Of a DNA stretch of 64,000 bases, positions 10,026 to 23,800 are shown one piece after another (within the stretch, counting starts at the first letter, position 1; the number at the start of each line of letters is the position of its first letter). The notes below the pieces were generated by a model that saw only the letters and a list, made by a program, of their open reading frames with translations, made no database searches and was not told where the DNA came from. A program made the position numbers and the translations under genes. Source of the stretch: Synechococcus sp. SB0662_bin_14 (GTDB lineage: Bacteria > Cyanobacteriota > Cyanobacteriia > PCC-6307 > Cyanobiaceae); the NCBI GenBank assembly GCA_009840445.1, contig VXNS01000084.1, forward strand, positions 1-64,000, read 5' to 3'.

Positions 10026-10757
10026 TTGGCCAACGAAGAGTCCAACACAGTGAGCATCCCCGCCAACGCCAGCGAGGCACCAACCTTTGCCAAGGTCTGG
10101 CAGCAAGTGAAAGGCAACGCCCCCACCTTTGCCGCTATCTGGGGACTCATCTTGATCACTGCGCTGATTGACTCCGCCTTTTCCACGTTGCTTCATTTTA
10201 CATCGCTTCATTATCTACTGGAAGACAATATCGGCAAATATTCTGATCTACAGCCAGACGTTATTGCCGGATTTATTTCCACGGTCGGTTCGCTGCCCAC
10301 AACAGTTCTAGCGAATCTGGCCTGTGTCCTGATGATGGCGGTGGCGGCAATCTATTACACTACAGACCGCTGTCCCCATCCTGGCGAGATTGTTGGCATC
10401 CTTAGTCACAAGCCGTTGCGCTACCTGCTGGCCGGCTTCCAATTCGTCATTGTCGGAGTCGTTGGCTTGCTGCTCTGCATGATTCCGGGTATCTTGGTGT
10501 TTCTAACAGGCCCACTCTATGTCCACTACGTCTTCACAACAGATCTAAGCTTGATAAACTGCCTGAGCAAGGCATTCAAAGGGATGTTTCAAAATTTCGG
10601 CTCCTACTTTGTTGTTTCGTTGCTGTGTTTCCTGGCCGTAATTGGCTCAACAGTGCTCTGCCTTTTCCCCGTCCTGGCAATGTTGCCAATGACAACACTT
10701 TACATGCAAAACTACATCCACCACAAAGGGCTGGTTGCCGCCCGGGAGCTTGCCTGA
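10026..10757 (+). CDS. Multi-pass membrane protein of unknown function
   Basis: 243-aa ORF with several hydrophobic segments; appears lower in GC than its neighbours. Confidence 0.7.
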   Translation: MANEESNTVSIPANASEAPTFAKVWQQVKGNAPTFAAIWGLILITALIDSAFSTLLHFTSLHYLLEDNIGKYSDLQPDVIAGFISTVGSLPTTVLANLACVLMMAVAAIYYTTDRCPHPGEIVGILSHKPLRYLLAGFQFVIVGVVGLLLCMIPGILVFLTGPLYVHYVFTTDLSLINCLSKAFKGMFQNFGSYFVVSLLCFLAVIGSTVLCLFPVLAMLPMTTLYMQNYIHHKGLVAARELA

Positions 10758-10759
10758 GT

Positions 10760-11149
10760 TCAATTGGCGGGGAAGGTGGGCCAACCCAGCAGGGTCCAGC
10801 CCGCCACCCGCAACGTCCAATAACTCAACAAGAGCACTACAAGGGCGGCCATGGCGCCACTGGAGGGTAGAGGTAGTGCCAAGCGACCTTGCCGCAGGGA
10901 ACGCCAAGCGGCCCAGCCCAGCCAGGCCACCAGAGGCGGCCCGAAGAGATGATGATGCAACGCCAAGCCCAGGTCTCCCCGCAGACTGGCCATGGCCGAG
11001 CGGGTGAGATGACAGGTGGGACAGGGGACGCCGGTGATGGTTCGGAAGGGGCAGATGATTCCGGGCAGATGAACCCCTTGGCCACGGGCAACGAGGTAAC
11101 CGAGGGTGGCCAAGGGCAGGGGAGCAAGCCAGCGCCGGTGCCCGATCAT
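10760..11149 (-). CDS. DUF2752 domain protein
   Basis: 'GIICPFRTITGVPCPTCHLTRSAMASLRGD' is the DUF2752 Cys-rich signature. Confidence 0.8.
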   Translation of the reverse strand: MIGHRRWLAPLPLATLGYLVARGQGVHLPGIICPFRTITGVPCPTCHLTRSAMASLRGDLGLALHHHLFGPPLVAWLGWAAWRSLRQGRLALPLPSSGAMAALVVLLLSYWTLRVAGWTLLGWPTFPAN

Positions 11150-11907
11150 GGCGCCCAGTTCACGTCTTCACCGGAAATGGCGCCATCAGCGGCCAACTGC
11201 TGGGCCGCCAGGGTCAACCAGTTCCCGTAAAGTGTCCGGCCAACGGGCATCAGCGCCTCCAAGCCAACCTGATTGAACCGGGCCTGGTGGGCAATGGGGC
11301 GCAAGTCGTCATCCTCGGCAAACCAGCGCTCCGCCATGCTCGGATCCAATTCCATGTGGCCCTGCACCCCATAGGCTGCAGGGCCAAGGGCCGCAATCTG
11401 GTTGTGGCAGAGGGGGCTACTGGCCATGGTCTCAACGGAACGGTCCGGAACCACCTCTTCCCCATGCAACTGGAACACCGGCAGAGGGTCGGGCACACCG
11501 TGCAGGAGGGGATGGTGACGACCGGCAGGGGTTTGATGCAGGGTCCATGGCTGTCCATGGGGATCCAGCCAACCCAGCTCCCGTTGCCGGGCAGCACGGA
11601 CCACGCACCCCTTGGCCTTGGCCAGCACTTGCAGGCCCAGACAGATGCCCATGACGGGAATGCGCTGCTCCAACAAGTGTTGAGAGAGACGAATCAATTC
11701 TGGAATGCGTCCATGGCAGTCGTTGGCGCTGGCCGGTCCCCCCAGGAGCAGGAATGCCTGGCCCTGTTGTGGCGTGGGCAGAGGCTGATGGGTCCAGAGC
11801 TGCGTCAACTGAAGCTGCCAACCGCGCTCCATGGCCATGGCGCCAATGAGACCAGGCCCCTCCCGCGCAATGGTCTGCACAATGCACAACTGGGGTGTCC
11901 TGGGCAT
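11146..11907 (-). CDS. Class I glutamine amidotransferase-like protein
   Basis: 'RIPVMGICLGLQVLAKA' nucleophile elbow and 'FQLHGEE', 'YGVQGHMELD' motifs. Confidence 0.85.
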   Translation of the reverse strand: MPRTPQLCIVQTIAREGPGLIGAMAMERGWQLQLTQLWTHQPLPTPQQGQAFLLLGGPASANDCHGRIPELIRLSQHLLEQRIPVMGICLGLQVLAKAKGCVVRAARQRELGWLDPHGQPWTLHQTPAGRHHPLLHGVPDPLPVFQLHGEEVVPDRSVETMASSPLCHNQIAALGPAAYGVQGHMELDPSMAERWFAEDDDLRPIAHQARFNQVGLEALMPVGRTLYGNWLTLAAQQLAADGAISGEDVNWAP

Positions 11908-12971
11908 CAGCCCCTGATCAGTTCAGGCCCAGTTTGCCCCAGTGGACGTTGGAATGCGCCTGGATCCAAACCCTCCCGCAGGCTCAGCACCACGCCGGCA
12001 GCTTCCTGATAATTGGCAACGTGAATCACCCCCTCCAAGCCCAGGGCTTCTGCCGTGACCTCCAGTTGGGAGGGGTTATGAACCGCCAGGATCGGGATCG
12101 TCCGCTCAGACGCCGCCAGAACCGCTGCCCCACCCAGGGCGCCGTGGGGCGCCACCAGGGCGCCCACCTGATGGGCCAGCAGATCACCCGCCTGGGCAGC
12201 AGCGGCAGGGACGAGCCGGGGCGCCCGACTCAGTCCCGCCAACACGGACGGCAGGAAGGTATAGCCCAACTCCTCAGCCGCTGCACGGGGATCCACGTCC
12301 GACAGCAAGGGCAGTGGGCGTACAGCCGGGGCATGGGCGCAGGGCAGACCCAACTCCCGCACCAGCAGGTGGCTGATCACTGCCTCCGCCCCGGCCAGGG
12401 CATCCACCCCCCTGCCATGGCGGTAGTTCTGCAACAGGGAAGAGGTGGGGGACTCATCGGGAAAGCGGGTGACCACAGCCACGGCCGTGGCGCCGCGGTG
12501 TTGGAGTTGGCGGCCAGCATCCAGCAGCAGGTCAACGCGGTTCACGCCACCCCAACTCATGCCACTTGTCCCCTGCTCCAGGCACACCCCGAGGGGCTCC
12601 GGTGTGACCACCTCAGGACCGATGGACAACCCCAAACTAAACCGTGCCGCGGCAGCCACCTGGCGGTGGCGTTCCAGCAATTCCGGCTCCAGACCACCGT
12701 CCAGCAGCAAACCCAGGCAGTGGCGATGGTGGGGCCGCAGGGCCGTCTGCCCTTGGCAAAAGCGATCCAGCGCCCAACCCTCCGTGTAGTGGATGCGGGC
12801 ATCAGGCCAGTACAGGGCGGCGGCGTTCAGCACGTTGGGATGGGTGACGAGGCAGCCACTGGCGGCCGCCAGAAGGCGCGCCACCGGCAGCCCGTCCCCG
12901 GCAAAACCTCCCTGCCGACAGCCAATCCCGGTGGGGATGATCAGCACCGTGGGCAGTGGTGGGGCGCCCAT
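11907..12971 (-). CDS. DUF3326 domain protein
   Basis: 'TVLIIPTGIGCRQGGFAGDGLPVARLLAAASGCLVTHPNVLNAA'; start placed at MGAPPLP. Confidence 0.8.
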   Translation of the reverse strand: MGAPPLPTVLIIPTGIGCRQGGFAGDGLPVARLLAAASGCLVTHPNVLNAAALYWPDARIHYTEGWALDRFCQGQTALRPHHRHCLGLLLDGGLEPELLERHRQVAAAARFSLGLSIGPEVVTPEPLGVCLEQGTSGMSWGGVNRVDLLLDAGRQLQHRGATAVAVVTRFPDESPTSSLLQNYRHGRGVDALAGAEAVISHLLVRELGLPCAHAPAVRPLPLLSDVDPRAAAEELGYTFLPSVLAGLSRAPRLVPAAAAQAGDLLAHQVGALVAPHGALGGAAVLAASERTIPILAVHNPSQLEVTAEALGLEGVIHVANYQEAAGVVLSLREGLDPGAFQRPLGQTGPELIRG

Positions 12972-12973
12972 GC

Positions 12974-13201
12974 TCACGCAGCGCAATGGAGCACCATGGC
13001 CTCCAGCCGGATCCAGCGCTGCCCCTCCGGTAACGCTGTACAGGTGGTAATGGCCCAACGCAATGGTGTGCCGTGTTGAGTCAATGCCTTTTCAATGGGC
13101 TCCAGCAAGGGACCGGGCTCCAGAATGAACTCCAGAGAGACGCGCTGCAGCCGCGGTGTGGAATGACCCATGCCCGTCACAGACCCATCACCGGCGCTCA
13201 C
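12974..13201 (-). CDS. Hypothetical protein upstream of the DUF3326 gene
   Basis: 75-aa ORF closely packed between the DUF3326 and ferredoxin genes. Confidence 0.5.
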   Translation of the reverse strand: MSAGDGSVTGMGHSTPRLQRVSLEFILEPGPLLEPIEKALTQHGTPLRWAITTCTALPEGQRWIRLEAMVLHCAA

Positions 13202-13518
13202 GTCTGGTATTGACCGAACTGGGCTTCATACAGGGCATCCTCCTGGCCGCCGTCCAGTTGCAGGTCGCTACGAGGGTACGCCACACACAGCAGAGTAAAG
13301 CCTTTTTCCTGCAAGTCGTTCCGTACGCCCATGGCATCGGGTTGCGCCACTTGGCCCTGCTTGAGCAGGGCGGCGCAGGTGGTGCATAACCCCGTGCAGC
13401 AGGAACAGGGCAGAACAATGCCGGCCGCCTCCGCTGCGGCCAACACCGTTTCATCCTCGCGGCAAGGGAAGGTGTGAACTTTCCCTCGCAGATGCACGGT
13501 GACGGTGAACGTGTCCAT
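13198..13518 (-). CDS. 2Fe-2S plant-type ferredoxin
   Basis: 'AAGIVLPCSCCTGLCTTCAALLKQG...LLCVAYP' 2Fe-2S ligand pattern. Confidence 0.88.
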   Translation of the reverse strand: MDTFTVTVHLRGKVHTFPCREDETVLAAAEAAGIVLPCSCCTGLCTTCAALLKQGQVAQPDAMGVRNDLQEKGFTLLCVAYPRSDLQLDGGQEDALYEAQFGQYQT

Positions 13519-13526
13519 TGGCCAGG

Positions 13527-14474
13527 TCAACCCATGGCGGCAGCGCCACCCACCACCTCAAGAATTTCCTGGGTGATGGCTGCCTGCCTGGCTTTGTTGT
13601 AGTCCAACGTGAGGGTTTTCGCCAGGGCCTTGGCATTATCACTGGCGTTGTTCATGGCGGTCATGCGGCTGGCCAGTTCCGACGCGGCGGCCTCCTGCAG
13701 GGAGCGCAGCACCTGGTTCTGCACGTAGAGGGGCAGGAGTGCGTTGAGCAGTTGGGCAGGGGTCTGCTCAAAGACCATGGCGGAGGGCAGCTTGGGCTGG
13801 GTGTTGGGCAGCGAGCCCCGCTCCACTTCCATCATCCCCCCTTTGCTGGTGAGACGGAACATCTCGTCGTCCATGGTGGCAATGCCCTGGGGATCCAGAG
13901 GCAGGAGGGTTTGCACCACGGGCTTGGAACTCACCAGGTTGATGAACTTGGTGTAGATCCCTTCCACCCGGTCACTGCTTCGGCCCTGAAACAAGGGCAA
14001 CAGGCGACTGGCAATGTGGGCGGCCTCGGCGGAGGTGGGCACCTGCTCCAGGTTTTCGATGCTGTCAACAATGTCATAGTCCCGGCGGCCAAAGTAGGCA
14101 TTGACCTTGCGACCCACCAACAGGAGATTCACCTTCAACCCCTTGGCCTTCAGCTCCCGGTGGCGTTCCTCTGTGCGCTTGATGACGTTGGCGTTGTAGC
14201 CGCCGCAGAGACCCCGGTCTCCCGCAATGGAGACCAGGGTGACGGTGCGCAACTCCCGCTGCTCCAACAGGGGAGCATCAACGGCTTCAAAGGCCATCTG
14301 GGACTGGAGATTTTCCAGGACCCGGGCCAGGCGATCCGCGAAGGGGCGGCTGCGCAACACCTGCTCCTGGGCGCGGCGCACCTTGGCCGCCGCAACGAGG
14401 CGCATGGCCTCGGTGATCTTGCGGGTGTTTTTGACCGAATTAATACGGTCTCTGATCTGTTTGAGATTGGCCAT
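13527..14474 (-). CDS. atpG: ATP synthase gamma subunit
   Basis: '[37 protein letters not shown]', '[32 protein letters not shown]'. Confidence 0.97.
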   Translation of the reverse strand: MANLKQIRDRINSVKNTRKITEAMRLVAAAKVRRAQEQVLRSRPFADRLARVLENLQSQMAFEAVDAPLLEQRELRTVTLVSIAGDRGLCGGYNANVIKRTEERHRELKAKGLKVNLLLVGRKVNAYFGRRDYDIVDSIENLEQVPTSAEAAHIASRLLPLFQGRSSDRVEGIYTKFINLVSSKPVVQTLLPLDPQGIATMDDEMFRLTSKGGMMEVERGSLPNTQPKLPSAMVFEQTPAQLLNALLPLYVQNQVLRSLQEAAASELASRMTAMNNASDNAKALAKTLTLDYNKARQAAITQEILEVVGGAAAMG

Positions 14475-14505
14475 GGTTCAGCGAAGTGGTGAGGACCTGG
14501 CCGGA

Positions 14506-16553
<2,048 letters not shown>

Positions 16554-16556
16554 CGT

Positions 16557-17090
16557 CTAGCCGAGGGAGTTGATGGTGGCCACCAGAAGCTTGACCTGCT
16601 TCTGGTGGGAAAGAGCATCGGGAAGATCCTGGAGGGCCAGGGCAACAGCCTGATCAGCGGTGCGGCTGAGCAGTTCGTTGCTGATGCGACGCGCTTCGCT
16701 GTCTGTGTCGGCTTTCGCTTCCTCTTGAAGGCGAGCCATCTCGGCGATGGTGCGCTGCTCCCCCTCGGCGCGAATGGCGGCGGCGCGGGCTTGGCCGTCC
16801 TTGAGGATTGTCTGGGCTGTCTGCCGGGCGGCAGCCAGCTCGGCCTGAGCCTTCTCAAGCTGGGCTGTTGCTTCGGACAGGCGGGACTCGGCCCCATGGA
16901 GGTCTTGAAGGATTGCCTCCCGACGGCGGGCGAGGATGCCGCCGAGGAATCCCTTCAAAAACCAAACCAGAACAGGAATGAGAATGGCCAGATTGACCAG
17001 GTTGCCATTGAGGATGTCAAGGTCAAGGCCAAAACCTTCTGTTGCCAGCAAGATGGGGGCGGCCATGGAGGCAGGGGCGACGATGGGCAT
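16557..17090 (-). CDS. atpF: ATP synthase b subunit
   Basis: 'LDLDILNGNLVNLAILIPVLVWFLKGFLGGILARRREAIL' followed by a coiled coil. Confidence 0.93.
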   Translation of the reverse strand: MPIVAPASMAAPILLATEGFGLDLDILNGNLVNLAILIPVLVWFLKGFLGGILARRREAILQDLHGAESRLSEATAQLEKAQAELAAARQTAQTILKDGQARAAAIRAEGEQRTIAEMARLQEEAKADTDSEARRISNELLSRTADQAVALALQDLPDALSHQKQVKLLVATINSLG

Positions 17091-17098
17091 GGGTGGAT

Positions 17099-17566
17099 TC
17101 AGATGGTGACCAAGCGCCGGATGATCAAATCAGCCAGCCGACGAGACTCCTCAGTCAAAACGGCGCCAGCGGCAGAGCGCTGGGACTCCATGTCAGCCCG
17201 GGCTTGCTCCCGCAGCCTATTGGCCTCAGCCTTGGCTTCCGCCAAGGCGGCTTTATAAAGCGAGGCCACCTCGTCCTCAGCCGCAGCAACGACAGCCTGG
17301 GCGTCTTGACGGGCCTTTTGAAGCTGGGCCTTGAGGTCCTGTTCAAGGCGTTCCACCTGAGCCAATCGTTCCTTGGCCTCCTTGTGGCTGGTGGTCACAA
17401 AGCCCTCCCGCTCCTCAACCACCTTGCCAACGGGCTGGAAGAACAGCTTGTTCAAGATGAAGGTGAGGACCACCACCTGAACGGCCATAAGCGGCAAGGT
17501 GGCATCAAAGTCGAAGAGGCCGCCTTCAGGGACAGGAGCCTCGGCCAGGGGAAACCAGCTGATCAT
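17099..17566 (-). CDS. atpF': ATP synthase b' subunit
   Basis: '[40 protein letters not shown]'; operon position. Confidence 0.92.
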   Translation of the reverse strand: MISWFPLAEAPVPEGGLFDFDATLPLMAVQVVVLTFILNKLFFQPVGKVVEEREGFVTTSHKEAKERLAQVERLEQDLKAQLQKARQDAQAVVAAAEDEVASLYKAALAEAKAEANRLREQARADMESQRSAAGAVLTEESRRLADLIIRRLVTI

Positions 17567-17653
17567 TGGGGACAGTTGGATGGACGATGGTTCAGGACAA
17601 GCACAGGTTGGGGTTCAGGCAGCCCGTGCCGCAACGCCTTGCTTGACACAGAT

Positions 17654-17968
<315 letters not shown>

Positions 17969-18050
17969 TCAGGACAGGGAAGGGGCCCGAGACGTTCGGA
18001 CCGCGCGCAGTGATGTGGATCGACGACGTGGATCGACGGCGGGAACCGCT

Positions 18051-18824
18051 TCAGGCATGCTCCTCGTGAACCGCCTCGCCAATGTAGTAGGCCGCCAGGG
18101 TGGCAAAAATCAAGGCCTGAATGGCACTGGTGAACAGGCCCAAAAACATCATGGGCAACGGCACAAACAAGGGAAGAAGAAGCACCAGCACAGAGACGGT
18201 GAGCTCATCGGCCATGATGTTGCCGAACAGACGGAAGGAGAGGGAGAGGGGCTTGGTGAAGTCCTCGACAATCTTGAACGGGAGCATGATGGGGGTTGGC
18301 TCCACGTAGTACTCGAAGTACCGCAGTCCCTTGCGGCTCAGCCCGGCGTAGAAGTAGGCCAGGGACACCAGCAGGGCCAGGGCAACAGTTGTATTAATGT
18401 CTCCTGTGGGGGCGCCCAACTCACCGGAGGGCAGGCGCACCAGGCGCCAGGGCACGAGGGCCCCTCCCCAGTTGCAGAAAAAGATGAACAGAAACAGGGT
18501 GCCAATGAAGGGCATCCAGTCCCGGTAGGCTGCTTCGCCGATCTGGTCCCGGGAAAGGTTGCGGATGTAGTCCCAGAGGAACTCCAGAAGATTTTGGAGT
18601 CCACCGGGCTTACGCCCCATCCGGCGGGTCCCCACCACCACCACGGTCAGCAGGGCGCCAATGAGGATCCAGGAACTGAGGAAAATCTGACCGTGAAGAT
18701 CCAGTTGGCCCAGATGCCAGTAAAAGTGCTGGCCAATCTCCAGACCATGGGTTTCTTCAACGATGGGTTCGGCATCACGGGCCGGTAGAGCCTCGGCAAG
18801 GGGAAGAAGGGTCTGCAACAGCAT
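18051..18824 (-). CDS. atpB: ATP synthase a subunit
   Basis: '[59 protein letters not shown]'. Confidence 0.97.
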   Translation of the reverse strand: MLLQTLLPLAEALPARDAEPIVEETHGLEIGQHFYWHLGQLDLHGQIFLSSWILIGALLTVVVVGTRRMGRKPGGLQNLLEFLWDYIRNLSRDQIGEAAYRDWMPFIGTLFLFIFFCNWGGALVPWRLVRLPSGELGAPTGDINTTVALALLVSLAYFYAGLSRKGLRYFEYYVEPTPIMLPFKIVEDFTKPLSLSFRLFGNIMADELTVSVLVLLLPLFVPLPMMFLGLFTSAIQALIFATLAAYYIGEAVHEEHA

Positions 18825-18827
18825 GAC

Positions 18828-19286
18828 TCAGGCAAGTGGGGAACCGGAAACGAAGGTTGTGGGCTTGTGGGAACCCGTCAGATCACCGAAGGCGATGAGC
18901 AAAATGGCCGGCTTGTAGAGCAAAAAGCCAAGGAAAGCCGGCAAGAGATTCAGCCCTTGAAGACGAAGAGCCAGAATGAATAGCAGAAGAGGAACCGCCA
19001 AGTGCGCCTTCCCAAGGCTGTTGGAGCGCTTGCCCAGCCGTTCCACGGAACGTGAAAGCAGAAGCAGGTAGAGGATTCCCGCAGCGGCGCCGGCAAGAAG
19101 GCTGAGGCACGTCTGCAGATCCCAGACCAGGACTGTCAACAGGCCGGCGCCGATGGTGATGATCAGGGTCAGCCGCAGTACCCGTTGCCGAAGATGGAAG
19201 AACTCCACCATCGGACTGAGCACCCCCGGACCGGGTTGGTCCTCTGCCATCTTCGCTCGCGAAGAAGACGGGTTAACGGAGGGCAT
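18828..19286 (-). CDS. ATP synthase subunit I-like protein
   Basis: Small four-helix membrane protein at the head of the atp operon; start uncertain. Confidence 0.75.
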   Translation of the reverse strand: MPSVNPSSSRAKMAEDQPGPGVLSPMVEFFHLRQRVLRLTLIITIGAGLLTVLVWDLQTCLSLLAGAAAGILYLLLLSRSVERLGKRSNSLGKAHLAVPLLLFILALRLQGLNLLPAFLGFLLYKPAILLIAFGDLTGSHKPTTFVSGSPLA

Positions 19287-19496
19287 GAACCGATCCCAAC
19301 CGTCGCGATCACCAAGGGGAGGCGCGGGCAGGCTGTGGCCAGCGAGGCGATGGAGCAACTGGTCGCGCCAGAGGCTTGTTGGATGGGCTTGAAGCAAATC
19401 TTCAGGAGACGCCTCAATGGCTAGCCCGTGGTTCACCCCCGCTCTGTCCACAGAGTTGCTTCACAAGCCAATGCAAGCGAATCCTAACATCCAGGG

Positions 19497-20720
19497 TCAG
19501 TGGATCGTGGGGCGCAGCAGAATCAATCTGCGTTCCCAGAGCCTCCTGACCTGTTCCCCCAGGCTCGCTCGACTCCTGTCGTCGTCAGCATCCAGCAGAT
19601 GCTGCAACGGTTGTGACGGCGCTGCATCAATGGCTTTCAGCAGGTTCACCTCCTTCTGGTCAAGATCCATGGGCTCCAGGTCGGGGTCCAGCAGTCGCGC
19701 ACCGGGCCAGCCCCACAGGCAGGGATTGCGCTGGGCGGTGGCGGCCCACAGATCCTCGTCACTGCTCCAGGTGTGGTTGGGCAGGGGTGGCTTGCCGAGA
19801 AAAAACTCGAAATGGCTGATGTCCGTGTTCAGGGCCTCTATGAGTTGCCACTGCTGCCGATGGGGCAGAGCCTCGGCGCGCTCCAGGGCCTCTCCTTGCA
19901 AGAGAGTGTCCAGTTGCCAGATCCGAGGATTGCTGAAGCCCAGAAGCTCCAGCCCGCACCCCTCCACCAATTGGAAGAGCCTATCCAGGGTATAGCTGGT
20001 TTCCTGGGGGTGGAGATACATGTCGGCAAAGGCCGCGTCACCCACTGTGTCCAGGGTCCAGCGCTGATGATGGCGCTGGCGGATGCCGTTTTGCTCAGGC
20101 AACTGGCCAATGAGTTGACGGGCAAACCGGACCCCCGCTTCATCGGCCTGAACACCCAGCAGCCTGAGGGCATGTTGGGTCCTGTGAATCTCCCAGCGGC
20201 CTCCGTCTGCATAGAGGAACAGGTGCAGGATGCCCCCGTCCGCCAAGGCCCTTGCCAGTGCCGCAAGGCCGGCGGCGGGATCCGCCATGTGGTGCAGAAC
20301 GCCCACGGAATTGACGAGTTGAAACCGCCCCAGGGAAGGAGCCTCCAGCAGGCTGACGCAGTGGAAACGGATGCGCTGCTCACCGCCGGAGCGTCGCAGG
20401 CGCTCCTGGGCCACCGCCAGGGCTTGGGGGCTGATGTCCAGGGCGGTCACCCGGGCTTCGGGATTGAGATGCACCAGGTAGTCACTGCTCACGCCGGAGC
20501 CGCAACCGGCATCCAGAATGCGCAGGGGCTGGCCGGCATCAGGTGCCCGACCGGTGCAGTGGCCATAGGCAGTGGCGTAGCACCAACGCCAGTTGTAGCC
20601 CGGTGGCGGACCGTCCTGCAGGGGGTCTGGCGGATAGGGGAACCTGTTGTAGAAGTCACGCACCCGGGGCGTGGCCCCATCAGCCATGGTCATGGGGTGA
20701 GGAGATTGCGGCACCAACAA
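19497..20720 (-). CDS. Class I SAM-dependent methyltransferase
   Basis: 'LRILDAGCGSGVSSDYLVHLNPEARVTALDISPQAL' motif I; 'LVNSVGVLHHMADP'. Confidence 0.88.
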   Translation of the reverse strand: MLVPQSPHPMTMADGATPRVRDFYNRFPYPPDPLQDGPPPGYNWRWCYATAYGHCTGRAPDAGQPLRILDAGCGSGVSSDYLVHLNPEARVTALDISPQALAVAQERLRRSGGEQRIRFHCVSLLEAPSLGRFQLVNSVGVLHHMADPAAGLAALARALADGGILHLFLYADGGRWEIHRTQHALRLLGVQADEAGVRFARQLIGQLPEQNGIRQRHHQRWTLDTVGDAAFADMYLHPQETSYTLDRLFQLVEGCGLELLGFSNPRIWQLDTLLQGEALERAEALPHRQQWQLIEALNTDISHFEFFLGKPPLPNHTWSSDEDLWAATAQRNPCLWGWPGARLLDPDLEPMDLDQKEVNLLKAIDAAPSQPLQHLLDADDDRSRASLGEQVRRLWERRLILLRPTIH

Positions 20721-20874
20721 GTGTCAATGGGGAACCATCTCCGGACACCCCCGACGCTGCAAACAGCTGCAAACATTTGTTCACTGATCCTCTGGCTTTC
20801 CGCAACGACAGCGTAGCGTTTTGCCACAGAAGGCCTGAGCCATCGGGCCGTGGCTGCATCGGAGCCTTTCCTTC

Positions 20875-23800
20875 ATGACCGTGACCGTCAGCAGTGGCAG
20901 CAGTAGCGTTTCACCGCAACTGTATGACACCCTGCCGCTTTCCAGCCTGCGCCAGGCTGAACAGCAGGATCGCTTCCCCGATCGCACTGAGTTGGATCGG
21001 CTGATCAACTTTTTCCAGGGTGGGCAACAACGGGTTGACGTTGCCCGTCGCCTTGCCGCCAACGCGGGCGCCATCATCGCCCAAGCGGCAAACCGCATCT
21101 TCTCGGGCGGAACCCCCCTGGCCTACCTGGAAGAGCCCCCGAGTCGCACTGCGGCCGTGCCCGGTGTGGGGTCAGCCTTCCCGGAAGGTCGATCAGAACA
21201 GAAAGCCTTTGACCGCTCTGTTGAAACGTTTGCCCAACCCACTGGTTCCAACCGGGGCGTGTTCACGCGCCTGTTGGAGAATTTCCGCCAGGCGGGGGAC
21301 GTGGCGGTGGTCACTCCGGCAGGCTTTGCCCCCATTGACGTCTCCCGCTACGGCAAGGAACGCATGACCAAGTCCCTGCGGGATTTGGGTTGGTTCTTGC
21401 GCTATGTGGGGTATGCCGTTGTGGCGGGCGATCCCAGCATCCTGGTGGTCAACGCCCGTGGACTGCGGGAGGTGCTGGAGAAAGGCTGTTCCATTCCAGC
21501 AACGCTGCTGGCCCTGCAGGAAATGCGGGCGGCGGCGGCGGCCGTGTTCCGGGACGATCCGGAGAGCCGCCAGTTGGTGGTGGACTGTTTCAACGTCCTG
21601 CTCCAGGAACTCTCCGAGAGCGGTCCCTCACTCCGCCTCCGCCCCGGCAGTGGGGTGGCCCAGGGGCTCCAGCTTCCGGCAACCTATGCCGAGGCGGCCG
21701 CATCACCAGGCCGCTACGTGATGCGACCAGGACTCTCGGGTCGGGAAAAAGCCGAGGTGGTGCGGGCCGCCTACCGCCAGGTGTTGGAGCGGGACGTGGC
21801 GAAGGCCTACTCCCTGCGGCTGGCGGCGCCCGAGACCGACGTGCGCAACGGGCGCATCTCCATGCGGGAGTTTGTGCGCAGCATTGGTCACTCTTCCCTC
21901 TACCGTCGGGACTTCTATAGCAACCAGTCCAACAGTCGGGTGGTGGAGCTGGCCTTCCGCCATTTCCTCGGACGTGGCGTGAGCACCCTGGAGGAGTTCC
22001 GTCAGGCCTTTGCCGTGGTCTCCAGTGGTGGGCAAGGCGCCCTTGTGGACTTCCTGGTGGATTCCGCCGAGTACGGCCGCATCTACGGCGAGGAGACGGT
22101 TCCCTACCTGCGGGATCTGGGGGAAGAGGCCCAGGAAAGCGCCAACTGGGGTCCCAACCGCAAACTTTTCAATTACGCGGCGCGCTTTCAGGGGGCTCCC
22201 CAGTATGTGACCAGCTTCTCCGGCCAGCGTCGTCCCCTCCCGGATCAGCATGCCTACGGCGGCGCCAACGATCCGCTGGCCAACCAGTATGGCGCCATCT
22301 TCCCGTCCAGCACCAGCGCCCCCAAAACCCTGGCCGCAGGCTTTGGCTACGACAGTCGCCGCCTGTTCGTGGGGAGTGCTCCCGGCCTGAGCGCCCAGAT
22401 GGGATCAGCGGACCTGCGCAAGCCCCGCCCCACCACGTCGGGACCCAAGGTGGTCCGCCTGCAACAGGTGGCCACGGGTGGAGCGTCAGTCCCGCGCCGT
22501 GGAGGACGTCCCAGCATCCGCTACACCGAGTCCTCCACCCAGGCGGTGGTGGCAGCCGTCTACCGGCAGGTCCTCGGCACCCTGGGCTATGAGGGAGAAC
22601 GCCTCTCCAGTGAAGAGGTCAAGCTGGAGAACGGGGACATTAGCCTGCGGGAGTTTGTGCGGGTGGTGGCCTGCTCCAACAGGTTCCGCAAGCGCTACTG
22701 GGACGGCCTGTACGTGGTCAAGGCCATTGAGGTGATCCACCGGCACCTGCTGGGGCGCCCCACCTATGGCCGCTGGGAAATTGACGCCTATTTCGACGTG
22801 GCCTCCCGCGAAGGCTTCTACGGCATCGTCAACGCCATGGTGGACTCTCAGGAGTACAGCCAGGTCTTTGGGGACGACACGGTTCCTTACGAGCGCTACA
22901 TCACCCCAACGGACCGGGTGACACGGCAAGTTCCAGGATTGCGGCCGGATTACAAGATCCCCTACGTGGGCGATACGTCCAATCCTCTCCGTGGCCAGCG
23001 GCGGCCCGAGCGCCGTCCAGCCAGGGGGTTCCAGTACAGCGGCGCCTTGCCACGCCGTGGTGTGGACCGCGTTCGTCCCTTCCTTGCGGCCCGGATCACG
23101 GTCATGCCGCCGGGGGCAGCGCCCCGTTTTGTCCGGGGGCTTCCGCTTCCCCGCAAAGAGGTGGTGTCCCTCACCAACCGTGGCGACAGCAGCCAGCTTC
23201 AGCAGGTGATCCGCGCTGCCTATTGCCAGGTGTTGGGCAACATTCAACCCATGGAATCCGAACGGCTCACCAAAGCGGAATCCCAACTGGCCCATGGGAC
23301 CATCACTGTGCGGCAGTTTGTGCGGGAGATTGCCCTGAGCGACCTGTGCCGTCGCCGCTATTTCGAGGTGTGTAACCCCCAGCAGTTCGTGGCCTTCAAC
23401 TTCCGCCACCTGCTGGGACGGCCTCCGGCCAATCAACAGGAGTTGGCTGTCCATTCCCGCCTAGTGGCCGAGCAGGGTTTGGTGGCCGAGGTGGACAGCT
23501 ATCTCGACAGCGATGAGTACCTGCAGCGTTTTGGGGAAGACGTGGTGCCCTATTCCATCGAGAACACCCTCCCACGCACCTACAACACTCCCAGCTTTAC
23601 AACAGTGTTTGCCGGGATTGCAGCGGGCGCTCAGCCAACCACCAGCACCAGCATGGCGCCTGATTCCGATGTGGAGCCACCCCCTTGGACGGCCAAGGTG
23701 AGCGGCCGGGCCACCCTGCCAGATTTTCTGAAGGGGGTGCCCATGCGCAATCTCCCGACCAATCTGCTGTTTACCCCCGCCACAGGGTTGTTCTCAGCGC

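Noticed and set aside
18012-18040. Short repeat 'gtggatcgacgacgtggatcgacggcgg'
   Set aside because: Only about two imperfect 14-bp units; too little to interpret.
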